NCBI GenBank assembly: GCA_033064195.1
Contig: JARBJD010000007.1
Span: 434,001-498,000, forward strand
Origin: Blattamonas nauphoetae
Lineage: Eukaryota > Preaxostyla > Oxymonadida
DNA: 64,000 nucleotides
Reading direction: 5' to 3'
Of the stretch, positions 32,229-44,700 are shown piece by piece; within the stretch, counting starts at the first letter, position 1; every line of letters starts with the position of its first letter. The notes beneath the pieces were generated by a model, which made no database searches, was not told the origin of the DNA, and was given only the letters and a program-made list of their open reading frames with translations. Made by a program: the position numbers and the translations under genes.

Positions 32229-35200
32229 ATGTTGAAGCCTCTAGTTATCTCAGGATTCTTATTTTGCTTTTCCACACTCTTAGGGACTTATCCCCAACTG
32301 CCATCACTTGAAGTGATGCTAACCTCACGTGATACCCCGTTTGAGGAGCGAATTATCCCAATACAGTCCAATCAACTCATTTCAGGAATTTGTACGATAC
32401 AATCGCAACAACTTGTTATTCATTCGTCTTCTCCACCAATATCCATCCTATTTGATGTATCTGCATATTTCCGTCTCATAAACAGCACATTCACGATTCA
32501 CCAATGTAATTTCCCCTGCCAATCTCGGATCGCCGAAATTCAGAATAGCTCCCTAACAATCTCTTCAAGTGAGATATCAATGACAGATATCCCTCCATTC
32601 TCACTTGTTAGTGGATCACTCACACTATTTCGTGATTCTATAACACATATCTTGCATATTTCTGGAGGAATCATTAATTCGACTCAGTGTCACAACGACA
32701 TCACAATATCATCCACATCGATAACAAATTGCCATCATATATCCTCATTACCGTTATTTGGTTCACCAATGTCGTCTCAACTATTTCAATCGTTCTTGAT
32801 CCGAAATGTCACAACGAACCCAACACTGAACAACTGTCCAACGGCTCCTTTCGATAAAACACTCATCCTCCACACCGATGCCACGCATACCACCTGTTTG
32901 TTTGATGGACTCTTGGTTCAATCGCTTAGGTCATCCCATTCTCTCCTCTGCACGAACTCGACTGTCTCACACAATGATATTGTCATCAAGAATCAATCGT
33001 TCACAGAAACACAGACACCACTCGAAGAGCGAGTTAGCTTTGTCTCCTGCAACTTCTCCAATTGCCATTCAGCCACGAAAGGAGGCAGCATTTTCTATTC
33101 AGCGCCACTCGCTGGACGTCTCACTCTGAACAAATGCGTCTTCACTGCTTCAACTTCAGACGAAAGCGGTGGATCTATCGCAACTGTTGCCAACGAACAC
33201 TCCAACGACATCTTTTTCGCTCTTCAGAGCTGTTCTTTCACAGGCTCAAATTCGAAGACTGGGAAGGGCGCGGTGCTGTTCTCAACGATCTCTTCGTCAA
33301 TCTTGTCAACAAACATCACCTCGTCACCAGCCGCAGACTGCATCACAAACGCAATCTTCATAAATCAAGATTTCTATGCTACAGAATCCATCCTCTTTGA
33401 TCAATCAGTCAAATGCGAGGAAGGATTCTTGAGTTGCCCAAAAGTGACTTTCATGGAATTGAGAAGTGTTCTCTTCGTGAACGACGAGGCCAGAGATGCC
33501 GACGTTCCCTTCACATTCATCAACCTTCCCGATCTTGACCAACCAGAGTACCATGACATCGATGCATGTTCTTTCTATTTAAGATCGCCGTCGTCGCATG
33601 GATACTGCCTCGTCTCGAAACAGGTCAGTTCATACATTCAGCAGAGATTACAAAGTTGTGTGGATGTGTCTCCCGTCACACGTTATTCTCAACTTCTCGC
33701 TCTTGAAACACAGACAGAACAAAACCCAGTTCCTCGTGGGTTGGAAACCGTTCAAGTCAGTGCTCATGGAAGTGATGTTTTGTACTGCGGGCTTACCCTT
33801 CCCTGCCAAACAATCACATACGTCCTTGAACAACAGCTCCATTCCTCCGTATTCAACATCACCATCAACGACGACACATTCACCATGAAAACACCATTCA
33901 TTCCCTCTCGCCTCTGCGAAGAACTCTCATCTGAAGCGAATTCAGTTGTCACCGGAAGTGCTGCTCCGTTTTTCAAAGACAACATCGCCGCTTTTACAAT
34001 CAGATGCCTCACTTTCACCATTTCTCAGAATTTTCTGGAGAACGGGTTTTATCAGTTTGGTTCTGGCGAAGTCATTCTTAAACAAATATCGTTCATTTTC
34101 ACTCATCCTTCAACAAGGTCTATCTCTTCAAATCAAGCCCTCTTCTTTGTGACTGAAGAACAGACCAATTCTATCTTCTTTTCACTTCAAATCGATGGTC
34201 AGGAAATTGAAATGCTTCCTTGTTACTTTGCCGATATTCTCAATGTTGATATTTTCGACACAACGGTCAACGCAGTCAAACTCACTAACACGCCGTTCGT
34301 TGTTCTCAAATCCAACCTCACCATTTCTTTGTCCTCTTTCACAGATATTGAATGCTCTTCGTGCCTCTTTGAACTATCCACTGCATCAGTCTCTCTCCTC
34401 ATCTCAACCAGTTTCTTCACCAATTGTCGGTCCACTGAAGCTGGTTGTTGCTTTGTTCTCACAACAAAGACCCACCTTCAAATCGAGAATTCCGCCTTCA
34501 GCCACAACATCGCCAATTACGGAAGCTGTGTATATGTTGTCTCAACAACGAAGGCGTCTCAACTTGAGACAACCTCCTCCACTCTCCGAAGCATCGACAA
34601 CCCTGACGGAGAAGGTTTCAATCTCCTTCTTGATTCTGTCCTCTTCGATCAAAATCACGCCAAAGTCAATGCGGTTGGATCAGATATCTTCATCTCAAAG
34701 GGAATCGTCCTCTCTTCGCAAACATCGATCCAGTCAACATACTCCACTTCTGACTCGATCTCGTTCTTCATGGAAGATGCGGAGGAACAAATTGATCCTC
34801 TTTCATATCCCGATGCTCAATGTGAGGTGACGCCCATCGGACTTGACAGCTGCCAATGCGGATCATCTTTTCAACCATGCCGTACACTTCAATTTGCTGT
34901 TGGAGTTCAAAATGAGAAGAGAGTGCAGGCGTTAATTGTGATTAGCGGCTTGTTTTTGGAGTATTCTGTGATCTGTCGTCGAAAAGTTGCCATCATTCTC
35001 GGACAATTCATGACCATCCTCCGAAACGTGAATGAGGATTCATTTGTCTTCGATCTGATCGAGAGCCAAGTCCAACTGGAGTCTCTCGCCTTCCACACTG
35101 ATGGGACATCGCAGGGAGGATTGTGTTTTATCACGGAGAATTCTGCTCTCTCCTTACTCCGCGTCACATTCTCTTTCAATACAGTTATTGTCCCCCACAC

Positions 35201-37577
35201 CCTCATCTATCAAAAATCAGGCGAAACTTCGATGAACGACTGTGCTATTTCAACAACCGACACCGTCAGTCTCTCAGCTAACCACCTCTTCCACTTCGCA
35301 AACGGCTCGTGCTTCTTGTCCATCGTTTCATTCTCTTCAATTTTGAGTGAGAAGGAGCCACATCTCATCCACTCCGTCCTTCATGGTCTCGATATCCTTA
35401 ATGTCGATGATTGTACATTCATGGACATCAACTCAACAGGCGAAATTGTGGATCTTTCCATCGTTGTCACGGAGAATGCCTCCGTTATCATCCAAAATTG
35501 TGTTTTTGCTGCTTCAACAGTATCCCCTGAACAACACTTGATCTATCTCAGATGTGAGAATTCGTTCCACGATCGAAAGGGTGCTCTGGAACTCAAAGCC
35601 AACATGTTCCATGAAATCCAGAGCGACTCACACAATGGCTCTCTCCTCTTTGTGGAAGCAGACGACCTCGGGTTGGTCATGGGTTCGTCATGTGCAGATT
35701 CAACCTTCTATGGTGTCGAGTGGTACTCCTTCTGCGGGATTGATCCATCGATGAAAGCACCAGATTCACTGATGCCTTATCTTCTCGGCATTCTCCAAAC
35801 GGTGTATCTCGACAATACTTACTACACTGATGCTCTCGACTGTGGAACTGAAGAATACCCATGCCTAACTTTCGCTTTCGCACAGCACTCTCTTCCATCT
35901 CTCAGTCCCAATCGAACATATGTCATGCTCACGTCAATTACAGTCGATGTAATACTCACCAACACACACGACGTTGTCACAATTCTCGGATCGAATAACA
36001 ATCTTGAGATATCATCGTCATTTTCGTTATCTGGACTTCCAGTCATCTTTTGCACCAAACGATACCAAATTCAAAACATGATTGTTGTCCCGTCGAGTAC
36101 CAAGTCAACTCTCACACACACAATCTTCCAGTGTACTGAGGGCTCCCTCTTCCTTCTCATGATCACCATCCATGCATCCATGTTTCCGCCCACTCTCCAA
36201 CTGCTCGAGATGAATCGGTCATCGGCAACAGTTGTCAAGCTATCTATCCTCACAGACGGACAGACCCAGACGAATTCTTCCACACCATTTTTCTCCATCA
36301 ATGAGTCAACAATCAATATAACCCAGTCATTAATCAGCTATCTAGTCTTGTCATCGTCAACAGTTCCGTTCATAAATATCGTCAACTCCTCATTTCTCCT
36401 AACTCGCACCCAAATCATGAAGTTTTATTCATTCTCACCCCTCTTGCTTGCATCTGACTCTTCTGTTTCTGTGGCTTCTCTCGTCATTTCCGATACCACT
36501 GTCACATCGATCCTGTTCTCTCTCCAATCATCAACAGATCAGCATCCTCTCTATTTCCACAACGTGACACTCACTCATGCCGAGTCCACGTTTGGACAGA
36601 TCTTCACACTATCTTCTTTGAATTCTCCCATCACTTTTACCAACTCCACGTTTTCGGACACAACCATCCACAGTACAAACATCCCCAAACTTCGTGGACT
36701 TTTGATGAACGTGGCAATAACCAATTCCTCCTTCACAATCCAGCATTCCTCTTTTTCCGCCATCGAGTTTTCAGGCTCTCATGCAATCGGAACTATCTTT
36801 CTCGATCGCACAAGTCAAAACAGCTCTTTCCACTTTGAAAACATCTCCTTCAAGTCCTGTTCAGCCACAACCGGACACCACATCGCCATCAAAACACCAG
36901 TCTTTGAGAAAACGTACATCCGAGAACATTTCAAGTTCAGAGTCACACTTGACAAAAATGCATACGTCGCCCTTGTCGGATCAAACGAATCGCTCCGAAC
37001 AATTCTGTATTGTCTCGTCCCAAGCCCTCTCGAGATCTTCCTCTGGGCGCTTCTCGCAATAGTCACTGTTATCATCCTCGCAATCATCTTTAGCTTCTTT
37101 CCAGCCTTTTGTGTTGTCCTCGGGTGTCGAGTGCACCGGAATAAATTCGGAACAGGGATAGGCCGATGCTGCTGTGGATGCTGCTATCCAGAATACGGCG
37201 CCCAGCCTGTTGACGATTTTCACGATTTCTTGGACGGAGTTGTATTCTTCCCTCCTCTCACCGTCCGCCCAACCTCCCCCGTCGCCGGAACGGTCAATGC
37301 CGACTACACAACATCCCCAAACGAGCATGTTCAGACTGTTGAGACGGACGAACCTGCACGAGTCACCAAACAACCCGATACTATCAGGCGACACTATGAC
37401 ACTCAAGACCAGTTCTCTCTTCGAACCCACATCCACAACGAACAGACCGATGAGTACTCAAACCCGAGAAACAAGCGCGGAAGACGGTATCGGTCGTTTG
37501 ACGAATCATGCTCCGACTCGGAGGCTGTTCTGGATTCGTCGTCTGATGATGGGGCGGACGATGAGGACCAGTCTTAA
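32229..37577 (+). CDS. Giant beta-helix (pectin-lyase-fold) type I membrane surface protein
   Basis: A single uninterrupted frame of 1782 codons begins with a hydrophobic signal peptide (ISGFLFCFSTLLGTYPQ). The long ectodomain is rich in Ser, Thr, Ile and Asn with imperfect repeats of the type F..C.F..N.A....S and many N-x-S/T sites. These are features of right-handed beta-helix or polymorphic-outer-membrane-like repeats. Segments GLDSCQCGSSFQPCRTLQFA and GTEEYPCLTFAFA recur, each a C..PC.TL.FA motif. One membrane helix lies at about residues 1602-1632 (LEIFLWALLAIVTVIILAII). A basic, Cys-rich juxtamembrane patch (CCCGCCYPEYG) and an acidic tail of about 130 residues follow. It is probably a surface adhesin or recognition protein; the ligand is unknown. 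Confidence 0.78.
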   Translation: MLKPLVISGFLFCFSTLLGTYPQLPSLEVMLTSRDTPFEERIIPIQSNQLISGICTIQSQQLVIHSSSPPISILFDVSAYFRLINSTFTIHQCNFPCQSRIAEIQNSSLTISSSEISMTDIPPFSLVSGSLTLFRDSITHILHISGGIINSTQCHNDITISSTSITNCHHISSLPLFGSPMSSQLFQSFLIRNVTTNPTLNNCPTAPFDKTLILHTDATHTTCLFDGLLVQSLRSSHSLLCTNSTVSHNDIVIKNQSFTETQTPLEERVSFVSCNFSNCHSATKGGSIFYSAPLAGRLTLNKCVFTASTSDESGGSIATVANEHSNDIFFALQSCSFTGSNSKTGKGAVLFSTISSSILSTNITSSPAADCITNAIFINQDFYATESILFDQSVKCEEGFLSCPKVTFMELRSVLFVNDEARDADVPFTFINLPDLDQPEYHDIDACSFYLRSPSSHGYCLVSKQVSSYIQQRLQSCVDVSPVTRYSQLLALETQTEQNPVPRGLETVQVSAHGSDVLYCGLTLPCQTITYVLEQQLHSSVFNITINDDTFTMKTPFIPSRLCEELSSEANSVVTGSAAPFFKDNIAAFTIRCLTFTISQNFLENGFYQFGSGEVILKQISFIFTHPSTRSISSNQALFFVTEEQTNSIFFSLQIDGQEIEMLPCYFADILNVDIFDTTVNAVKLTNTPFVVLKSNLTISLSSFTDIECSSCLFELSTASVSLLISTSFFTNCRSTEAGCCFVLTTKTHLQIENSAFSHNIANYGSCVYVVSTTKASQLETTSSTLRSIDNPDGEGFNLLLDSVLFDQNHAKVNAVGSDIFISKGIVLSSQTSIQSTYSTSDSISFFMEDAEEQIDPLSYPDAQCEVTPIGLDSCQCGSSFQPCRTLQFAVGVQNEKRVQALIVISGLFLEYSVICRRKVAIILGQFMTILRNVNEDSFVFDLIESQVQLESLAFHTDGTSQGGLCFITENSALSLLRVTFSFNTVIVPHTLIYQKSGETSMNDCAISTTDTVSLSANHLFHFANGSCFLSIVSFSSILSEKEPHLIHSVLHGLDILNVDDCTFMDINSTGEIVDLSIVVTENASVIIQNCVFAASTVSPEQHLIYLRCENSFHDRKGALELKANMFHEIQSDSHNGSLLFVEADDLGLVMGSSCADSTFYGVEWYSFCGIDPSMKAPDSLMPYLLGILQTVYLDNTYYTDALDCGTEEYPCLTFAFAQHSLPSLSPNRTYVMLTSITVDVILTNTHDVVTILGSNNNLEISSSFSLSGLPVIFCTKRYQIQNMIVVPSSTKSTLTHTIFQCTEGSLFLLMITIHASMFPPTLQLLEMNRSSATVVKLSILTDGQTQTNSSTPFFSINESTINITQSLISYLVLSSSTVPFINIVNSSFLLTRTQIMKFYSFSPLLLASDSSVSVASLVISDTTVTSILFSLQSSTDQHPLYFHNVTLTHAESTFGQIFTLSSLNSPITFTNSTFSDTTIHSTNIPKLRGLLMNVAITNSSFTIQHSSFSAIEFSGSHAIGTIFLDRTSQNSSFHFENISFKSCSATTGHHIAIKTPVFEKTYIREHFKFRVTLDKNAYVALVGSNESLRTILYCLVPSPLEIFLWALLAIVTVIILAIIFSFFPAFCVVLGCRVHRNKFGTGIGRCCCGCCYPEYGAQPVDDFHDFLDGVVFFPPLTVRPTSPVAGTVNADYTTSPNEHVQTVETDEPARVTKQPDTIRRHYDTQDQFSLRTHIHNEQTDEYSNPRNKRGRRYRSFDESCSDSEAVLDSSSDDGADDEDQS

Positions 37578-37898
37578 TCCTTCAACATCTCTATCTTGAT
37601 ATAAGAATTTCTGTTCTTAGTCTTCTTGTATTTTCTCATGTTGTTCTTCTTCCTCCTTCAACTGTTCTTTCCCGGCTTTCGTTCATCATGAGCTCATTAT
37701 CGTACACCTTGAACAGAACGAGATCTCATCCTTTTCGAAAGGACCGTGGAACAGTCCCACAGTCGAAATAGCGATCTGGAACTCAAAAAACATCAAGTCC
37801 GCTTTATTCTCTTTCTGGAGATGTAATTAACATCACATATTTCCGATTCATTCTAGAGAAAAGAAAAAGAAAGGGTAGTTTTTTTTTCGTCCATCCCA
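37578..37898. other. Intergenic stretch
   Basis: No credible gene. It should hold the 3' end of the surface-protein gene and the promoter of AMPK beta. T-rich runs precede the AMPK beta start. Confidence 0.5.
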
Positions 37899-38817
37899 GT
37901 GTTTCGTCGTATGGACGGTAAAACCACGGACAATGTAACTGTGATCGGGACAGAATCGCCACAAACTGCTCAGAAAGAGCAAATAGCGAAACACCTCACC
38001 ACACAACTTTTCAACGCAGAAGTTCCTGAAATGGATCTCATCCCAGTTCTATTCACGTATGGTCAGAACAATCTTCTGAATTTGATTTCTTTATTGGCAG
38101 TACGGATCCAAAGACCAATTTTCACATCTTTTTCATCCAATCAATTCTTTTTTCTCGTTTTTCTACAGATGGAATCTCCCATCAGGAGATGATATTGTAT
38201 ATTTAAGTGGAACATTCAATGAATGGTCTGAGCGTATCCCTCTTCAAGTTACTCGGGAATCGTCACGAACTATCCATGGTAACATCAACGCTGACCACCC
38301 TGTGTCATGGCATACTACTCTTCTTCTTCCTCCTGGACTTCATGCTCTTCGCTTTATTGTTGAGGGCAAGTGGAGAATAAATCCAGAATTGCCTATTCGA
38401 AAAGATTCTCACGGGAATGAATTCAACGCAATCTACATTAAATCACCTGATCATACACAAGACGACAGTTTACCCCCTTTTCATTCACCTTTGTAGAACA
38501 CCCGTGGATTACAGAGCCCTGGGAAGTGCAAGGTCGACCGTTCACGCTCACTTCAACACTCACACAGTCTCACCTCAACTATCCCATCCAACTCCCCTAT
38601 GAGCACTTTCTCCTTCCATTCCCCCCTCCTTCCTCGGAGGAACATCTGTATGCCCTTTCATCTCAACAACTCTTTCAGATGTGTTTCTGTTATGCCCTGC
38701 CCATCCCTCGTAGCCTCTGCAGTCACAATCAGAATCCGAGATAAATTTGTGACTTCGCAACTTATCCACTACAACAAGCAGATCTATCAGAACATCACGA
38801 GCTCGCACCCTGAGTGA
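37899..38817 (+). CDS. AMP-activated protein kinase beta subunit (SNF1 beta)
   Basis: Four exons (37899-38056, 38169-38467, 38497-38682 and 38723-38817) make 245 codons in one frame; introns are 112, 29 and 40 nt. The first junction gives IPVLFTWNLPSGDD then IVYLSGTFNEWSERIPL, a CBM48 glycogen-binding module. LPPGLHALRFIVEGKWR and NEFNAIYI finish it. The C-terminal part has HFLLPFPPP, EEHLYALSSQQ and TIRIRDKFVTSQLIHY, which fit the ASC domain that binds the alpha and gamma subunits (..NHLYALS and RYK.KYVT..LY). The start at 37899 (MFRRMDGKT) is the first in-frame ATG. It would act as the scaffold and glycogen-sensing subunit of the cell's energy-sensing kinase. Confidence 0.88.
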
Positions 38818-38999
38818 GACGATTCTGCGACCATGTTTTCTATTATCTTAATTTTTAGAGGATGTTCTTCATTTTGGGTTTCATTTCATTGTGTATGTAC
38901 ATTTACTCATTTATTTGTTTCGTCGATGACGAAGTACCCATAATTAAATTCACCTCCTCTCGGAGAAAACTCTCGAACACAGTTTTAATCTCATAAGCA

Positions 39000-40466
<1,467 letters not shown>

Positions 40467-40543
40467 GGCCAGCGCACACTCTGTTTATTACTGTTAGTTA
40501 ATGTTCCTTGCCTGCACGTCGTTCAGGTCTGTCTCGTCACCAG

Positions 40544-40948
40544 TTAGTGAAAAACTGCTGTTTGAACAATCTTAGCAACGAAGAAATGAGGGCTGAACTC
40601 TATTAGCCATGGAGGACGTTGGCGACTGTTGTTGCATTTAGCCGTCTGAGATCTGTGTTGTTCTACCAAACTCCCACAAAAAACGATGGGATAACCAGTA
40701 AGGCACACCACTGAGAGAGATGCACATTCTTTGTCGTTTATGGAATCACATGTGTTGAGAACAATCTCATCAATCTCTCGGTCTCTGCCCTTGCCACGAC
40801 AGTCCTCCTTCATTTGGTCATTGAAAGTCATCATCTGATCCACACCATCGTTATTGACGAGTCCCCGTGTGTCGATCAGCACCACGTCGTAGCTGTGTCT
40901 TTTGCGAAGACAACGACCTTCCCGTTTCCTCCTGAAGGCGATCCCCAT
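40544..40948 (-). pseudogene. Truncated copy of SRP receptor subunit alpha GTPase domain
   Basis: The frame reads YDVVLIDTRG, then NNDGVDQMMTFNDQMKEDC, REIDEIVLNTCDSINDKECA and SLSVVCLTGYPIVFCG. In SR-alpha the same order is [45 protein letters not shown] and ITGQPIVFVG. Here the stretch between DTAGR and GNDAVDQ is deleted, the G3 Gly-Arg context is altered, and the nucleotide-specifying TKFD has become NTCD. No N-terminal part or P-loop is present. The piece cannot bind GTP as the parent does and is best called a pseudogene fragment. It sits downstream of thiolase, tail to tail. Confidence 0.78.
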
Positions 40949-41099
40949 TCAGAATTCCAAAAAAAAGGAGATCCAGAACGCTCTGTGTTCTCTTTTCCAT
41001 GGAAAAAAATATAATTCGGAGAAAAAACAATGAATCAGAAAATCAAGAACGCTTTCATTGAGTGACACCTCATCTGAGAACGATTATCTCGAGGAAATC

Positions 41100-41635
41100 A
41101 CCAGGGAAGAATTCAAATGAGGAAAGAGGAGTCATTGTCACCTTTGATTTGGCCAAAGGATCTGATGGAATCGTACCAAGTGGAATGGAACGGAATACAC
41201 CCCTGATAAGACACAATAACCGAGAACAGAGATGAGTAATGAGAACGAAGAAAAACAGTATGAAGACATGTAAGGTGATTGTTTTCGTGAAACAAACGTT
41301 TGTGTCTTCTTGATCAAATGCAATTGGAACGATTTACATGGAGATAGCATGTCTTCACTGAGTAGTCGGCTGCTGTCAATGATGTCACGAAGAGGTGTGT
41401 CCATCCATGCAAAAAGAGCAATTGGATGAAGTCGTTGGATAAATTCGTAATCAGTGAGTCTTAAATAAATGAGAAAACACATGATGTCAGACGGTGTTGG
41501 CTTATCAACAGAGATTACAGTTTGGATGAGAGTGGGACAGACCTGAATGGTTTCAAACAAACTAAAACAAAGAAAACAGAATACTCTTCGATGATTTATC
41601 TGTTTTGGCACTCGTCTCGTGGAGAAACCTTTCAT
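41100..41635 (-). CDS. RasGEF-like fragment or small gene, uncertain
   Basis: A start at 41635 (MKGFSTRRVPKQINHRR) is followed, across likely introns, by an exon at about 41450-41240 reading LTDYEFIQRLHPIALFAW, which resembles the opening of a RasGEF catalytic domain (QLT..DF.LF..I.P.EL). A later exon near 41200 reads GVYSVPFHLVRFHQILW. The rest of a RasGEF domain does not fit in the space, and the SR-alpha fragment begins about 150 bp downstream. It may be another partial gene copy. Confidence 0.3.
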
Positions 41636-41738
41636 CTAACTTGGTGGTGGCTTGAGTTGATCGACCCCTATTGAGATTCTCAGAATCCGTCTTCCCCGTA
41701 TAGAAGTGAATAATACTTCTCTACGCTAAAATTAACAC

Positions 41739-44700
41739 ATGTATGTTCCAGTTCAACAAGATGAGACCTGGAAAGCACAAGATGCATCAAGAATGGAACA
41801 AAGACGAAAGAATGTTGAAGCCGTGAAACAACGACCAGACGAGGATTATTTTCGATCTCTTGATTCTAGCCTTAAAAAGACAACGGGTTTTGTGAAGAAA
41901 ATGAAGAACATTGCAGATGATCATCAGAATTCACTTCTCCTGTCTCACTCTTCTTTTCACCTTTATTTCAACTGATATCCCTTTTCAGAGAACTCCGAAA
42001 TCTCAACCTCACTCGTTATGTGAGTGAGATCGCACAAGCTATCGCTGATTCTCGCTTCAAGATTAGTCACGTCTCATATATCGTGGAAGTCTGTTCAGCC
42101 CTTTTCCAACGATACGCTGACTTTGGACCTCAACTTCAAGCCGCGTTGGCCAAGGCTGTAAATGAATCTGGTCAGGAGTCAGAATCATCACGTGATCCAA
42201 GCGACAAGCCTTCAAGCACTCACCCAGGCATCAATCCACTTCCACAAATATCGTCATGGTACAAAGCGTACACAAAAAAAGAATTAAAATCCGATTCAGA
42301 TGGTGAAGGAAAGGGAATGAGCCAAAAAGAGAGAGAACAAATCGCTGCTCTCACATTGGGATTATATCAACAAGTCGGATGCCAATCAATGACCAATGGT
42401 TTGATATTATCATTATCTGACATATTTTCATTTTTTTCTTTCGTCGCAGCCACAACGAGACGCCGATGCCTCACGATCTTGATCTGTGAATTGTACATTG
42501 TCGGCGTCATACCAACCTTCCAATTAGTTGCTGATGTTTTCCGTCAACTATGTACGGAATCAACTCGCCCTCGCACCTATGATCTCTTTGGGAACTTAGG
42601 CACAATTTTGATCGTCATGAAGAACTATGCATCAACCTTCTGTTGTCATCATGTCGTCCCATCTGAAGTCATTCAAGCTGTCCCTTCACTCTCTCTCCTT
42701 CGTCAAAAACCCTCTAACACATCCCCACCCCCCACAGATCCATCGAAATCAAAACAGAGACAATCGACATCGCCTCCGCCTGCCTCTTTCCCCTTCACCT
42801 GGCAGCCAACTCCCCAACAGACAACAAACGGAGAGACACCAAATGGAGAAACACCAAAAGAAGAGGCTGTTACAACACCTCAAATCGAAGTCCCACAGGT
42901 TCCTGTTCCAACAAACTTTATTCCCCTCTTTGGCGCGAAGCCCCGCTATCTACCCACTATTGACCTCGTTTCACCGCAGCAATCCCAAGGCATACTTCAA
43001 TCAACACAAAAACTGTTCCAACTTTTTGTCAAAGTGTACGAAGAGGCCAAAGTTGTATGACTATCGTCTGTTGACTCTTTTCAGATTCACACAGCATATG
43101 ATCGAGCTCTTCACAAACTCTCTGATACGAAAAATGATGTTCCGGCTGATTTTCAGAACGAGTACGATGTTGGTGTTCGACAATTTGGTCACATTCGCAA
43201 TGCTGTGTACAATTTCGGATGCCTGCTTGGAAAGATCGATGATCTCATTCAACTTGATACTCCAAAAGTTATACCAAAACCTGAAGAGAAAAAGGAGGTT
43301 GTTGTGGAAGAGAAAATCCCAAGATTCCAAGGCCCAAAATTCATCCCTTATCGATCGAAAGATGAGCTTCGTTCAACTCCGTATCAAAACAAAGATGAAC
43401 AGACACTTTACTCCGTTCTACCTGACTTGGTGAAGAAAGGCGTCCCACTGAAGCTCCTTTTCTTGAATCCGGAAGTTCTCGCTCAAAAAGAGCAGGAACT
43501 CGAGAAAATGGGAGGAATAACTGGCCAATACAATTTTCCTCTCAAGTCAGACACTTTTCAATCACTTCTTGACAAACTCTACTTCTGTGATACCTGCACC
43601 AAGATCGACAAATTAGCGGCTGATTTTTGCCATCAGAACAGTCTCCAAAATCGAAAGAAGATCATTGAGAACATTGTCTATCCCACGAGACGCCGAGAAG
43701 ACCTTGCTATTCTTCCTTACCTTGTCCGACTGGTCACCATCATGTCAGAATACTTCCCAGACATGAAACAAGAACTTTCAAGCTCACTCGACACAGCGTA
43801 TGCCCAATCAAAGTCGTCCCCACCCGACGGTCGATTTGATTCTCGGATTCGTCTTGCAGTGTTACTCACAGAGACTGTTAAGTTTGGACTTCGAGATCCA
43901 GCTGCTGTTTTCGTCATTCTTCAAGAATGTACCGACTCGTTCACTCCAGCATCAATCGATTTGGCTTGTTGCATATGCCAGAAAAGTGGTTATTGGCTGT
44001 CCCACAACCTTCAAACTCAGACACGAATGAAGGACGTTATTTCCAGGTTGATGAAACTCAAATGTGCGAAGAACATCGGGCTGATGCGAGAGCGACAGAT
44101 CGAGCAAGCATGCCTGGCAACACTCCCTGAAAGAATCGTCCAAACACAGCCCAAACCACCAAAGGAGCCAATTGAGTTGTACATGCAGGATCTCCTGTTC
44201 CAGAGACTCTCCCCAGACACACTCCAACAAGTCCAGGTTTTGCTCATCAAAATCATCCGCACATCTGATACTTACCAAGACATCCTGATCAACTTGCTTC
44301 TCAAAGCAAACTCTTTCAAATATCACATCCTCCCCACAGTCGCCACACTTCTCCACAATCTCTACAAGCAACTCCCCGAACTTGTTGTGAGATTCGTCGA
44401 CCTGCTCTGTGATTCCGTCCGAATTGGAATCATGCGAGGTCTCCCAAGTCTCATCCCGCAAGCTGGCTTCGTCGACATGATCCCCCAAAAGCAACAAAAA
44501 GTGCAGTCTCAAATCGCTCTCCTCGGCGAGTGCTACAACCACAGAATCGTCTCCACAAACACAATCCTCACTGTGTTCAACCAAGTCCTCGCTCGAGGGC
44601 ACACAGAAGGATCCGAGGAGATGTACTACGATCCTCCAGACGACATGTTCAGAATCAGCATTGCCTCGCAACTCCTCCTGTCTGTCCACCATCGAATGGA

